This document shows positions 24,522-34,306 of a stretch of 64,000 nt of DNA, piece by piece. Within the stretch, counting starts at the first letter, position 1; each line of letters begins with the position of its first letter. A model generated the notes under the pieces. That model ran no database searches and was not told the DNA's origin. It saw only the letters and a program-made list of their open reading frames with translations. Source of the DNA: Fistulifera solaris (taxonomy: Eukaryota; Bacillariophyta; Bacillariophyceae; Naviculales; Stauroneidaceae); contig AP026169.1 in the NCBI GenBank assembly GCA_030295235.1, positions 372,001 to 436,000 on the forward strand, read 5' to 3'. The translations under genes were made by a program, and so were the position numbers.

Positions 24522-25152
24522 CTTCTCATTATTTTAGTGAAAAAGTAAATTTATTTAATAGTCTGGCGTCAAGCGAAAGAAAAGACTGTGTGACGAGGTT
24601 GAGAAAAAGGTTTCAAGCTTTCAACCAGAACGGCGAAGGCGTTGTCGTGTGTCGCGCTGAACGCCGCGAACGCCGAACGCCGAAGGCATTCTACGGATAG
24701 AGAGTACTGTAAAAATTCAAGTTTGAATAGCGACAACTGTACAACGACTTTGACAATACAATTCTAGTCATAAAGGTCGGGACTCGGGACACGGGACTCC
24801 AATAAAAGCTCGCTTCGAGCAAGCCTATTCTCGAACAGGACGGCAACATTTGTATACAAAATTGATGTATTTCGATTGCAATTCAAGCACCTGTAAGCAT
24901 GTAATGATATTTGATCACACAAACCATTCAACATTCAATACTGCGTTGCGTGGTCTTTTTTGGTTGGTTTTGAATGTCTTCCAAGATCTCAGATCCTACT
25001 TAAAGAAAGAAGCTCATCTACACAACGAGGAACGAGGAGTAAACATTAAGCGCCATCTAGCGGTGTAAATAGTTGGGACCGCTCTCATCTCGATGTTAAA
25101 GAAAAGTTTCCTGAAAACAGTTGGGTGATGTAGCGACATGAGCCCTGGTTCC
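24522..25152. other. intergenic, 5' side
   Basis: 631 bp upstream of the DUF6824 gene and downstream of the tRNA. It includes a short GAACGCCG-type repetition near 24660-24680. No gene recognised. Confidence 0.4.
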
Positions 25153-25156
25153 AAAA
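25153..25156 (-). terminator. Pol III terminator of tRNA-Arg
   Basis: A T4 run on the minus strand, nine bases after the discriminator base of the tRNA, as expected for RNA polymerase III. Confidence 0.65.
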
Positions 25157-25164
25157 TGTGACTT

Positions 25165-25250
25165 TAATCACGGAGGGACTCGAACCCTCAACCTTTGGTT
25201 AAATCCTCACGGTTCCGAAGACCAATGCTCTACCATTGAGCCACGTGATC
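25165..25250 (-). tRNA. tRNA-Arg(UCG) with a 14-nt intron
   Basis: Reads CGA codons. The acceptor stem GATCACG/CGTGATT closes (first pair G-U), then come T8 and a D arm GCTC-AATGGTA-GAGC. The anticodon stem TTGGT/ACCAA is perfect only if 14 nt (25201-25214) are removed after position 37; the loop is then CTTCGGA with anticodon TCG at 25216-25218. The variable loop AGGTT and T arm GAGGG-TTCGAGT-CCCTC are standard, discriminator A. The intron sits at the canonical eukaryotic position. Without splicing the arm would look like a long variable arm, but that leaves mismatches. No CCA is encoded. Confidence 0.93.
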
Positions 25251-25701
25251 AATGTGATTGTGTTGCGGATAATATGATAAACAAAAGCAGTTAATTATCG
25301 GGACATCGCTTTCGAATGTTTTATCACGAATTTACTTGTAGGGCGGTTACCAGTAGGCTAAGAAAAGGGAAAATGAGGTAAATCAAACAATCTAGGGTCT
25401 AGCTGCTTACCACGGAGAACGGGTCATTTAAAATGTCAAAATCTTTGTACTACTTACAAATAGCCCATTCACAAACAACTGGGCAAGTATTCTGAATCAT
25501 CATCTGAAATACCAGGTACTCAGAAAAGTCCCTAGCTAGAGACACAAAGATGGGTCGAAAAATCCTCAAGTACGGCATGTGAAAAACAATAAATGCGTAT
25601 CGACCAAAAATCAAACACGATTATTTGGACTGCAAAAGTAATATCCCCTATCCCCTATCTTTGAAAAATCCATCATAGAACGTCTTTATTCGTAAAAATA
25701 C
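25251..25701. other. intergenic upstream of tRNA
   Basis: 451 bp between the tRNA and the stop of the RRM gene. No feature recognised. Confidence 0.4.
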
Positions 25702-27175
25702 TCAATAAGGGCGATCACGCCGTTGGAAACGCTGATGATTCGCTCCACTGCCCCCGCGGCCTCTACCGCCATGTGAAAATTCTCCTCGTGCCCCACCGCC
25801 GTGTGAAAATCCTCCTCGTGCCCCGCTGCCGTGTGAAAATCCTCCTCGTGCCGCGCCGCCGTGTGAAAATCCTCCTCGTGTCCCGCCGCCTCTACCGCCG
25901 TGCGAAAATCCTCCTCGTGCTCCGCCGCGAAAATTACCCGAGTTTGGTCGGTACGAGCCATGGCCATCAGGTGCTCTAGAATCCAAATGATCGCTTGCCG
26001 AATGTCTATCATCATGTGGATATGCATAGTTCGGGTCGGCGTAATCCTGCCGTGAGTGATAAGAAGCTTCGGCCGGCTGTTGATTGTGTGAATACTCATA
26101 ATGTACTTTCCTGTCCAGCGACACCGTGTTGTCGCTGTGGATGCGAGTAGGCTTCACTAGAGTGTCTCCCTTCATAATATTCTCCTTGTTGATAATTTTC
26201 CGCCTCGCTGTATTGCCCGCCATCGTAGTATTCAACTTGTTCGTTGCTGTTCGGATAACCCTGCTCCTGATCGCCGTAACCATGATGAGAATGTTGATGA
26301 CTATATTCCTGCTCGGGATGTCCATGTGTATACTGATTGTAACCGCCAACCTCGTCGTGGGATTGCGGATAGTCCTCGTACCCTCCCGTGGGACCGTAAT
26401 GACCAGCAACAGCGTGTTGATCGGGATAATACTCGGCAGTCGGTGGATCCAGTTCGTCATAATAGCCACTATCATAACTCCGCGGATCGGACTGATAACC
26501 GTAGGGTGCATGACTATCGGGCTGAAACCGAGGGTGCCGTGGGGGACCATGCCGTGGATGTGGGGGAAACGGCCCCGCCGGATGCCCATGACGCAATCGA
26601 GGAGAAGTACCGGGTCGCAGGGGCGGCAACTCCTCCACGTTGCTTTGGACTCCGGGAGGAAGCCGCGGAGGCCGAGATTCCCTCATAGGACGTCTTCTCG
26701 TCTTGTCATTTCGCTGCAGATGAATTCTCGAAAAATTCGCAAACCGAATGCGAAAATTGTTGCGCACCGAGTATTCTTCGACGCGTCGATCGGTTTCTGC
26801 GTCCATCAAATACAAGAATCCGTATCCCATGGAAACTCCCGTCGATTTGTTGTAAATTAGTTTAACAAAACTTACGTTTCCGTACGACTGCAAGAAAAAG
26901 AACAAGTGTGCGTGACTTCAAGAAAGTGCAACGAATACGCAAGCACAACAATGACCCCTCACCTCAAAGTGCCGCCGCATTTCGAGAGCCGTTACGCTAG
27001 GTGGTAGATTGGCAAGAAAGAATTTGAATTGTTCGTTTAATGGGCCGCGCGGATGATCCATTTGGGAATCATCATCGTGAGGACCGGAACGAAACGGCGG
27101 TTTCTCGACGCTTTCTGCGCGGTTCGAAGACGGCGCTATCGCGTCCGCTTCTTCTACTTTGATTGCTTGAGACAT
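25702..27175 (-). CDS. RRM protein with Tyr/His-rich region and RGG tail
   Basis: RNA-binding protein. Exons 27175-26963 and 26887-25702; the 75-nt intron lies inside the RRM. The domain has RNP2-like FFLANLPP, then SYGNVSFVKLIYN and RNP1-like MGYGFLYLM. It is followed by an Arg/Pro-rich segment and a long low-complexity stretch rich in Tyr, Gly, His, Gln and Glu, a composition typical of phase-separating RNA-binding proteins. The tail consists of repeated GGARGGFSHG units plus RGRGG, an RGG box likely to be arginine-methylated in other systems. Around 26110 the frame changes by one base between the Tyr-rich part and the tail; both parts are compositionally continuous, so I treat them as one gene. 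Close homologues are not recognised. Confidence 0.82.
25771..25929. repeat. 30-bp coding minisatellite (RGG tail)
   Basis: Units of 30 bp start at 25771, 25801, 25831 and 25861, plus one at 25900 after a 9-bp spacer, each encoding a GGARGGFSHG-type decapeptide on the minus strand. Multiples of three keep the frame, so copy number can vary freely. Confidence 0.9.
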
Positions 27176-27891
27176 GAGCTATTCTATCTTGCGATGAATG
27201 AAAGTTCGGAACATGTTTCTCGTCGTTCGTCTCTTGTGTTGGGGTTGCAAGCGTTGCGTTGCTCGCTCATCATGTCGCATGGTTAATGGTCATTTTCTTG
27301 TTCAAGCGAAGCGCGCGCCGGCCGGGTGAACGCTACGAACGCGCGTGTACTTTCTTGCATGGTCCAATACAATATTGTAGTACAACGTATAACCACGTCA
27401 CGGCCGGTACATTCAGGCGTGACAGGTGACAGGTAATTTTGTACTATGGCGTAGGCCCCGTAGAGAAATGTAGCAAGCAGGGGTGCATTTCCACGAAACA
27501 CAGACTTTTGGAGAGAAATGTCAAACCTCGTGTCTTGCGATGGCGAGGAGCAACGAGCGGCAGACGACAGACACAACACCAGAGGGAGACTAGCTAAGAC
27601 AGACGACGAGAGCGAGAGCGAGCGCTCCAGCATGCAGCCGCACCGTTTTTACCAGTATTTTCAAAGGCGCCAAAAATGGAACTATTTGGGCATTATTGCG
27701 CAACTGTGAATCAAGTGGGTCTATTGTTTATTTCAATAGAGGAATCTTTTACTCCGTGTCGAATGCCATTATAGCCATATCCTTTTTCCTCGTTTTACAT
27801 GATCTGAGAAATGATATAGGAATTACAACGCAGCTGCATTCGCTTTTATTAGCTATCCTTTATTTACAACAACAAACGCTGTGCGGGCATT
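27176..27891. promoter_or_regulatory. Divergent intergenic region RRM gene / Smr gene
   Basis: 716 bp between divergent start codons; must contain both promoters. A GAGCGAGAGCGAGCG stretch occurs near 27608. No gene recognised. Confidence 0.45.
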
Positions 27892-29028
27892 ATGAATCAT
27901 CATCACCTCCCCGAATTGGACTTGCACGGTCTCACGAGAGAAAAGGCAATCCGTGCCGTGACCGATTTCATTGAAGACAACAAACGAAATCACGTGCGGA
28001 TCATTACAGGTACCGGAAGTCACTCAACCCATGGTCCAGTCTTACGCACCGCGGTTGAAAGTTTGTTGACACGCCGCCACATGAATTTTCAACGTGACAG
28101 TGCTGGGAGCTTTCTGGTGAATTGTGCGTCGGGAGAAACCTTTTATCCGCCAGAATCACCACAAGACACCAAAGTGGTCGTGGTCGCGTCCGCCGTTCCG
28201 CCCCCGCCCATCATGCAACGCGCGGTCTCCATCCCGCAATCGTACAGCATTCCTCCGACGCGGACACGACGCGTCGTGTCCACGACACGCATCCGCAACG
28301 TCGATGGTAGTATGGAAGAAACCACGTCCATGGAAGAGTTAATTACGGAAAGGAACAATGAGGAGGAGCAAGTGTACGCGGAATGCACGTACGCGGACGA
28401 GTCCTATTACGAGCCAACAAAAAATGCTCCGTGGTTGACGGCCGCAAAGAAGACTGGAGAATCCGACTATTACAAAGCTTTGGAGGGTTCATTGCAAGAT
28501 TATCGCCTTCAAACCAAGATGAGTGAGCAGGATTCAGATGAACTGGATCTTGTGTTGCAAATGTCGTTACAAGCGCACGAGGAACAAGAAATGAAACGAA
28601 AAAAGCAAGAACTAGCTGAAATTGAAGAAGCGATCCGATTATCCGAAAAGGTTGCCGTAGAAGAAAATCAAAAGAATATGATGGAGACTGAAGAAGACAA
28701 ATTCTTTCTTATGGCTCTCGAACGCTCCAAATCGGAAACCCAATACAAGCCTTTTGCTGCAGAGGAGGAAGACAAAGAGTTGAAGCGGATACTGGAGCTT
28801 TCGAAACAAGAAACACAAATGCTGCCTCTGGAGCAAGACGACGAAGAGGAACTGCTACAGAAAATTCTCGAAGAATCCAAGGCCCTGTCACGCAGCGAAA
28901 CACTTCCGGATCGCGAACTGGAAAAAGCCATTCGACGTGCTATGGAACAATCACTAGAAGAAGAACGAAAGCAATGGGAAGAAGAAAATGAACTGTTGCA
29001 ACAAGTGCTACGAATGAGTATGAGATAG
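27892..29028 (+). CDS. Smr-domain protein with multiple UIM-like motifs
   Basis: Intronless, 378 residues. Residues 1-80 form an Smr domain: LPELDLHGLTREKAIRAV and the loop GTGSHSTHGPVLRTAVESLL. Smr domains bind and often cut RNA or nicked DNA (MutS2, Cue2/NEMF-type mRNA nucleases). The second half has about six or seven helical motifs with the ubiquitin-interacting pattern of acidic cluster, hydrophobic, Ala/Leu and Ser: LDLVLQMSLQ, EIEEAIRLSE, FFLMALERSK, LKRILELSK, LLQKILEESK, LEKAIRRAMEQSLEEE, LLQQVLRMSM. Fusion of an Smr nuclease to ubiquitin-binding modules recalls yeast Cue2 (CUE domains + Smr), which cuts mRNA at collided ribosomes marked by ubiquitin. That role here is an inference from architecture. 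Confidence 0.85.
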   Translation: MNHHHLPELDLHGLTREKAIRAVTDFIEDNKRNHVRIITGTGSHSTHGPVLRTAVESLLTRRHMNFQRDSAGSFLVNCASGETFYPPESPQDTKVVVVASAVPPPPIMQRAVSIPQSYSIPPTRTRRVVSTTRIRNVDGSMEETTSMEELITERNNEEEQVYAECTYADESYYEPTKNAPWLTAAKKTGESDYYKALEGSLQDYRLQTKMSEQDSDELDLVLQMSLQAHEEQEMKRKKQELAEIEEAIRLSEKVAVEENQKNMMETEEDKFFLMALERSKSETQYKPFAAEEEDKELKRILELSKQETQMLPLEQDDEEELLQKILEESKALSRSETLPDRELEKAIRRAMEQSLEEERKQWEEENELLQQVLRMSMR

Positions 29029-29382
29029 CCGGCAAAACTTGCATTTTGCTAAATTCAAAATCTCATTAGTAAATAATGACAAATAGACATGTGTCTCTTG
29101 TTCAACAAGTTGTAGTCTTTTCATGTTGAGATGAATTTTATAATCGTCCCGTTGCGTTGTTGCTTATTGGAACCGCCGTGAATCGATAGTTGCAACCGGT
29201 AGCCCTAGCTCAAAACCTTACAAATTTTTGTGAAGACGCTTTGATGACGTGAATGACGACGTTGCAACGAAAAAAACGAAGCAGAAACCAACTCATTCAA
29301 AACAAAGTAACATCAAAAGAGGAAAAGAAAAAACTAATACGAATCATCTCACGTCAATCACAAAAGCTTTGTCGTTGTTAAA
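29029..29382. other. intergenic upstream of SOUL gene
   Basis: 354 bp, A-rich near the start codon. Nothing recognised. Confidence 0.4.
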
Positions 29383-30681
29383 ATGGTTCGACTGCATGTT
29401 TTATGCTGTACCTTGCTAGCGAGTGGTCTTCGCTTCCACGGCCAAGGGTTCGCGTTGGCTTTCTCTTCTTCCGTCTCATCGATCCGCTCGAACGGTGTCG
29501 CCCTTTCCGCTACTGAAACATCGCAGCAACAATTGCAAAGTAATGTTGATCAACTGAAAAAAGTATTAGCGCGAGAATATGTATCGTTCTTCAATCCAAT
29601 GGAAAGACAATACTACAGCTCGGATGTCACATTCCAGGATCCTTTGACGTCCCTGGCCGGTATTGACAAATATCAAGACAATGTCGACATGTTGTCGGGA
29701 CGAACTTTGTTAGGGTCGATTTTATTCTCCGATGCTAGCATCAATTTACACTCGGTACGAGGCGGTGAAATTTCCGTGGATCCACAGGGGACCCAGATCT
29801 CGGACATTGTCACACGGTGGACCTTGCGCTTTTGCTTTAAAGCTCTGCCCTGGAAGCCTACAGCTCGGTTTTCGGGGATTTCCGTTTATCGAGTGCGAGT
29901 CGGAGGATCTGAAGGAGTGGAGATTGTTCAACAAAACGATTATTGGGATTCCATCAACTTGCAATCCGACGGAACGTACCGAGCAGTCGACAAATCGGTG
30001 GGCTTGTCCGATTTCTTGGATCAGTTGAAACCAAGCGATATCAATGCTCCATCGGCTGGACCTGAACTACCGTTTGAGCTATTGCGACGAGGAAATGGAT
30101 ATGAGGTTCGAAGATATCCGCAATACAGTGCTGCTAAACTAGCGTATGAGAGACGCGATGAAGGATACAGTGTTTTGGGGAGCTTTTGCAAAGGTAAGAT
30201 GTTTTTTGGTCACGTAGAATCGAAATTCAGATGCTTGGCATATTCGTGCGGTGACTCACATGGCCACTTTCGTCTTTGTGAATAAGGGCTTCAACCAATG
30301 GCACCAGCCATACTTACTGTTGATTCTCAAAAGGATGAAAAATCCATGATGTGGCCCCTGACGTTTGCTCGACCAGGGCAAACGTTTGAGCTCCCGTCCA
30401 CGAACAATCGAGCAGGACGAGGTGTAGAGGTGGTGGTGATACCGTCATCCGTCGTGGCCGTAGCCCGGTTCTCCGATGCTAGTGTGGAGCCAGTGGTTCG
30501 AAAAGCGACCAACTTGCTTCGCAATGCATGCGAACGCGACGGCTTGAAGCTGTCCAGGAGTGAAGCTCTGCAGTTTTGTCAATACGATGCCATTTTTAGC
30601 ATGGGGAAGCGAAGGGGTGAAGTTTGGATCCCTCTCGATGATGACAATCCGTGGAACCAAAGCGCGGATACGTTAAAATAA
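29383..30681 (+). CDS. Plastid DUF2358-SOUL haem-binding family protein
   Basis: Exons 29383-30193 and 30287-30681; the 93-nt intron (gtaaga...aataag) restores an exact frame, 401 residues. The N-terminus is a signal peptide ending ALAFSSS (A-F cleavage), so plastid import is predicted. Residues about 50-195 form a DUF2358-like alpha/beta cone domain (VSFFNPMERQYYSSDVTFQDPL, ending YWDSINL). Residues about 220-395 form a SOUL domain: PFELLRRGNGYEVRRYPQY, LQPMAPAILTV, MMWPLTFARPG and the closing CQYDAIFSM.KRRGEVWIPL. The same two-domain order is found in plant and algal proteins linked to plastoglobules or haem/tetrapyrrole handling. The ligand is not proven by sequence. Confidence 0.88.
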
Positions 30682-30841
30682 TAGCCGTTCGAGTATTCAA
30701 AAGGACTAGGCAAACATAGTTTGTAGCAAAAATATTATAGCGAAGGGTGGCATTTATTTTCGCGAGCAAGGATCTTCGTAAGCATCGATTAAGCCACTTG
30801 ATAGTGTCGACGACGCTAGAAATTTGCGCATTAGTATCCAA

Positions 30842-31561
30842 CTACCCTCGCTGAATTCGGATGGTGTTGACCCCTCCAACTCTCTTTGAATTCCAGGAAC
30901 ACTCATTGTGCTCGTCCTCATTGTCGTATTCCTCTTCCTCTCTGTGCAGTACATTGTGTGCCACCAATAAACGAACCAGAGCCGACATAGGAAAGTCAGG
31001 AGTCCCACCCAGCTCATCAAACCCACGAACATGATGAACAGCTTTTCGCTTGTGAATGAGGACGAGCGTTGGCATGACAATAATTCCCAGTTTTTCCACC
31101 AAGAACGAAGCTCCCTTTCCATCTTCGTTGTCACAATCTTCCACATTTATCCGAACAAATCTGGATTCTAGGTGATTATGAGCAATTTTTTGTAAATGCT
31201 TGTGAAAGACGTCCGACAGAGCGGTGGATGGCCGATAAAAATGAACAATAACGCGATCGGATTCCTTCGTCACGCGAAAAAACTCTTGCGCCACGTCTCG
31301 GCTATCCTGACGCGATGCCGCCAGCTCTTCGTAGCTCCCGTGTCCAGCAGCACGCCATTGCTTCTCTTGTGAATGTTTCTGTTGAAGTTCCTGTAATCGA
31401 TTGGCACGGAATCTGGAGAGCGCTTCCTCGTCATTGAGGAGATCGTCGAATTGATCGAGCTGGTCGTCAACCGTTAACTCTTGCACTTGTGCGACTTTGA
31501 GTAGAACGGAAGCCGCTGCGCTTCCGACCCGTTGATTGGCGTTTCCGAAACCTAGATCCAT
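30842..31561 (-). CDS. TXNDC9 / phosducin-like protein 3 homologue
   Basis: 239 residues, single exon. The helical N-terminus with RFRANRLQELQQKHSQEKQWRAAGHGSYEEL precedes a thioredoxin fold: VIVHFYRPSTALSDVFHKHL, FVRINVED, LGIIVMPTLVLIHKRKAVHHVRGFDELGG. This is the TXNDC9 (PhLP3) pattern, a cytosolic co-factor of the CCT chaperonin in actin and tubulin folding. There is no CxxC redox motif (the place reads RPSTALSDV), as expected for the family. The C-terminus is extended by an acidic stretch and GGVNTIRIQRG. Tail-to-tail with the SOUL gene (160 bp). Confidence 0.9.
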   Translation of the reverse strand: MDLGFGNANQRVGSAAASVLLKVAQVQELTVDDQLDQFDDLLNDEEALSRFRANRLQELQQKHSQEKQWRAAGHGSYEELAASRQDSRDVAQEFFRVTKESDRVIVHFYRPSTALSDVFHKHLQKIAHNHLESRFVRINVEDCDNEDGKGASFLVEKLGIIVMPTLVLIHKRKAVHHVRGFDELGGTPDFPMSALVRLLVAHNVLHREEEEYDNEDEHNECSWNSKRVGGVNTIRIQRG

Positions 31562-32525
31562 TATTCATGAAAGCTGTTTGCTAAACTGTCAATGTTAAGT
31601 TGGATTGAAACACGAAACGATGAAAAAAAGGAATGTGTGTATGTGTGCGGAGTGCGGAGTGCGGAAGCGCAGTGCAAAAATTTCGTCCGTTTCTGGTCGG
31701 GGCGGTGACAAATACGGACGGTCTATAGTAGTGTTTCACTGTTGTCGTAGCAACATTAGTGAATAACTACATGGATACCGGTAAGCTTTATGGAATTGCC
31801 ACTTTTCTATCCCTTTCGGAAATTTGAACAGTGAAGAATGGCCTGCGTGCTATGTGACAGACAGCCCATCCTGGTGTGCCGGTATTTACTGTAGGCTGTA
31901 TACAACAGATTGTAACTCAATGTCCTAAATAAAAGTTGACAATGACTTTGAATGTACTTTTTCGTCCTTGTCATGACTGAACGCCGCAAAACATGATGCC
32001 CGCAGTGAATTTCCGGACGCCGCGGAGAAAGTTCACCGTGAGACACAAAAACGAAGCGCACGATCGTTCTCGAATTCCGTAAGCTGGGATAATAACGATC
32101 ACATCAGTGAAACAAGTCCAGTGCTTTGTTGAAAAGGTGCTTGCTTTGAATGGTAAACGACTGGTCGGTCTAGATTGGGAAGACAATTTTGTTTAGAGCA
32201 AAAGGTAAGCCAGTGTTGTTTGAATGACTCCAGTCCTGGTTTCTCTGTTGCTGCTCGTCCGTGGAGCTGTGCGTAATGCACACATTCGCTCAATAAACAG
32301 AATTTTTCACGCAAAATATTAAAATTGATCGCCCTTACAGTCGTAAATGCTCTTGAATTTCGGACCAAATGGAAAAGGACGAAGGGAATGTTACGTGCGG
32401 ACGCATATTGCTCTTGAAGCTTCTTCGCTGTTTGATAGTTCCCTCTCACTTACGTTCGTCGTTACATATTATTTTCCAAATGCTTACTGATCCTTTTTTG
32501 CGCCACAATTTTGATTCACCAGAAT
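31562..32525. other. intergenic, divergent TXNDC9 / RING
   Basis: 964 bp. It holds a small GCGGAGT triplication near 31650. A minus-strand open frame at 32099-32449 begins with GTG and has no recognised family; not called as a gene. Confidence 0.45.
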
Positions 32526-33923
32526 ATGGAAAACACAAGTGCGCAACGACTTTTACCGGCTAATTTTCCATCTCCGCAATCTATGAGCGTTCCTGAGCTG
32601 ACTCTCAGCACTCTTATGGCGACTAACGTGCACCACCGCGATCCTTCTAGTTCGCAATTTTTCTCACAACTAATGGCTTCACAAACACGCTCGTCGCTCC
32701 AACGAGCGTCGTCTCTAACATCCACGACAGGAGTCGCGCCCCTCCAGCGATCGGCATCCTTTACTTCGACGTCTGGTGTCGAGCCCCATTCGACTGTAGC
32801 TTCTTCGCCATCCACACCGCTTTCCGATGCACCTAGATTCAGTTCCAATCGTCTTAGCTTCGCCACACATCAGTTGAATCAATATGGCGCATTTTCGCCG
32901 GGTGATTCTATCATCCCTTCGCCGAATGCTCTTCAAAGCTTCCTTCCCGCGCGTGGATTGCAGAATGGCTTTACAGCGTCCGCTTCTGTGAGCTCATCAA
33001 CACCACTTCGTCGATCACGTCGATTAGCTCGCACAGAAGACACCCCTCACGACGAAGTTGATCCTTCTCCTGCTACAAGCTTGCCTCGCAAACGCAAACC
33101 AGCAACAAGTTCTAAGAAGACGTCGACTCGAAAGCGCCAAAAGGTTCTGAAAGAACCTCCCTCAAGCTCACCTCATTCGCTCGACTATTTAGACAAGAAG
33201 CCTTCAGCAGTTGAGAGCACGTGTACTATTTGTTTGTGTGAACCTGACAAAGAGGAGGTCTCTGCTCTTGATGGTTGCAACCACTTTTTTTGCTTTTCTT
33301 GTATTGAAAAATGGTCAGAACGGGAGAACTCGTGTCCCCTCTGCAAGTGCCGCTTCTCTCGTATCACGCGGATGAACCCACCGCGGCGGCGCAAAGGTGC
33401 ATCCACCCGAAATACGAAGAAAGTCAAGACACGCGATCAGCGCGCCGACATGCCGACTAGCGCGGCTATAGAAGGATTGCTGGCGAGCTTGGCTCAAGGG
33501 TCTGCATTCCCTGGTTCGACTCGACTAGGGCGAATGTTTGCTACACAACTTTCTGTTCCCGTCGTTCGAAGTCGCACGTCGCGCGCAAATGCTTCTTCAA
33601 GTGCTGGTAGGTTTGGAGTGACTATGATTCATCCTTCGATGAATTTGGAAGATGATGAAGATACTAGTCTGCTTGGCTTCATGCAAGCGGTTCTCCGATC
33701 ACACCGTGAAGGCCATCATGGCGACATTCCAGGCGAGTTACACGTCTTTCCTGCGGGGGGAAGTGTGTTTTCCGGCTTTGGAGTGACAAGCTCGTCCTCT
33801 TTCGCGAGAACCGCCCGTTCCCATGCCTCGAATGAAAACGATGTTTCGGCTGGTCGAGCCCCTGACAATCCCTTGGAGATTGACGATAGCGACGACGAAG
33901 TGGAGTTAATTCATATCTCATGA
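32526..33923 (+). CDS. RING-finger protein, probable E3 ubiquitin ligase
   Basis: 465 residues from the ATG at 32526. The first 230 residues are Ser/Thr-rich and disordered with a basic bipartite KRKPATSSKKTSTRKRQK, a likely nuclear signal. The C3HC4 RING spans about residues 233-273: CTICLC, DGCNHFFCFSCIEKW, NSCPLCK. It is followed by a basic RMNPPRRRKGAS. The C-terminal third includes INLEDD-type acidic patches and ends NPLEIDDSDDEVELIHIS, which looks like a SUMO-interacting core (hydrophobic VELIHI next to acidic DDSDDE). RING plus SIM would suggest a SUMO-targeted ligase, but this is inferred from one motif. Confidence 0.85.
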   Translation: MENTSAQRLLPANFPSPQSMSVPELTLSTLMATNVHHRDPSSSQFFSQLMASQTRSSLQRASSLTSTTGVAPLQRSASFTSTSGVEPHSTVASSPSTPLSDAPRFSSNRLSFATHQLNQYGAFSPGDSIIPSPNALQSFLPARGLQNGFTASASVSSSTPLRRSRRLARTEDTPHDEVDPSPATSLPRKRKPATSSKKTSTRKRQKVLKEPPSSSPHSLDYLDKKPSAVESTCTICLCEPDKEEVSALDGCNHFFCFSCIEKWSERENSCPLCKCRFSRITRMNPPRRRKGASTRNTKKVKTRDQRADMPTSAAIEGLLASLAQGSAFPGSTRLGRMFATQLSVPVVRSRTSRANASSSAGRFGVTMIHPSMNLEDDEDTSLLGFMQAVLRSHREGHHGDIPGELHVFPAGGSVFSGFGVTSSSSFARTARSHASNENDVSAGRAPDNPLEIDDSDDEVELIHIS

Positions 33924-34306
33924 GGAAGGTGGATAGATGAAGCCGTGCTGCACTCGTTGTTTGGCATCCATGGAAGAACCAGATGCGTGCGTGAGATGTG
34001 AGAAGCAGTGTGGGGTCAACGACTTCACACGTAATGCTATAACCCAAAGCTTTTGTTAGTTTTACTTTTGAAACTTGTTCTTTAGAGTTTCTTCTTTACT
34101 TGTCAGTGACGGAGGAACGGCTATTAGTCCAGTCTTATCAGGTAAGCTGTAAGCTCAGACGGAAGATCGCGAATATTAAGAATTTGGTAAGTAGATAGAT
34201 AGACGATAGACTAGCACCATCTAACCGAAGCGGATGAGAGCTAAGGGGCAAACCGCTACGTGGGCTGAGGAATTTTAGTTTTACTAGCAATGGTTACTTG
34301 CTTAAC
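33924..34306. other. intergenic, convergent RING / MTHFR
   Basis: 383 bp between two stop codons; nothing recognised. Confidence 0.4.

Noticed and set aside
25165-25250. tRNA with a long variable arm (Ser/Leu type)
   Set aside because: That fold leaves mismatches in the anticodon stem; a 14-nt intron gives a perfect stem and a standard 5-nt variable loop.
25771-25929. Regular 30-bp repeats resembling a CRISPR array
   Set aside because: Units are directly adjacent with no unique spacers and encode a decapeptide repeat in frame with an RNA-binding protein.
26126-26860. 244-codon plus-strand open frame
   Set aside because: It is antisense to the Tyr/Gly/His-rich part of the RRM gene, and its composition is explained by that strand.
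30194-30298. Frameshift in the SOUL gene
   Set aside because: A 93-nt intron (30194-30286) joins the parts in exact frame and gives GLQPMAPAI, so no disturbance is needed.
32099-32449. Minus-strand open frame of 116 codons
   Set aside because: It starts at GTG, has no family features, and lies in an intergenic space; unsupported.
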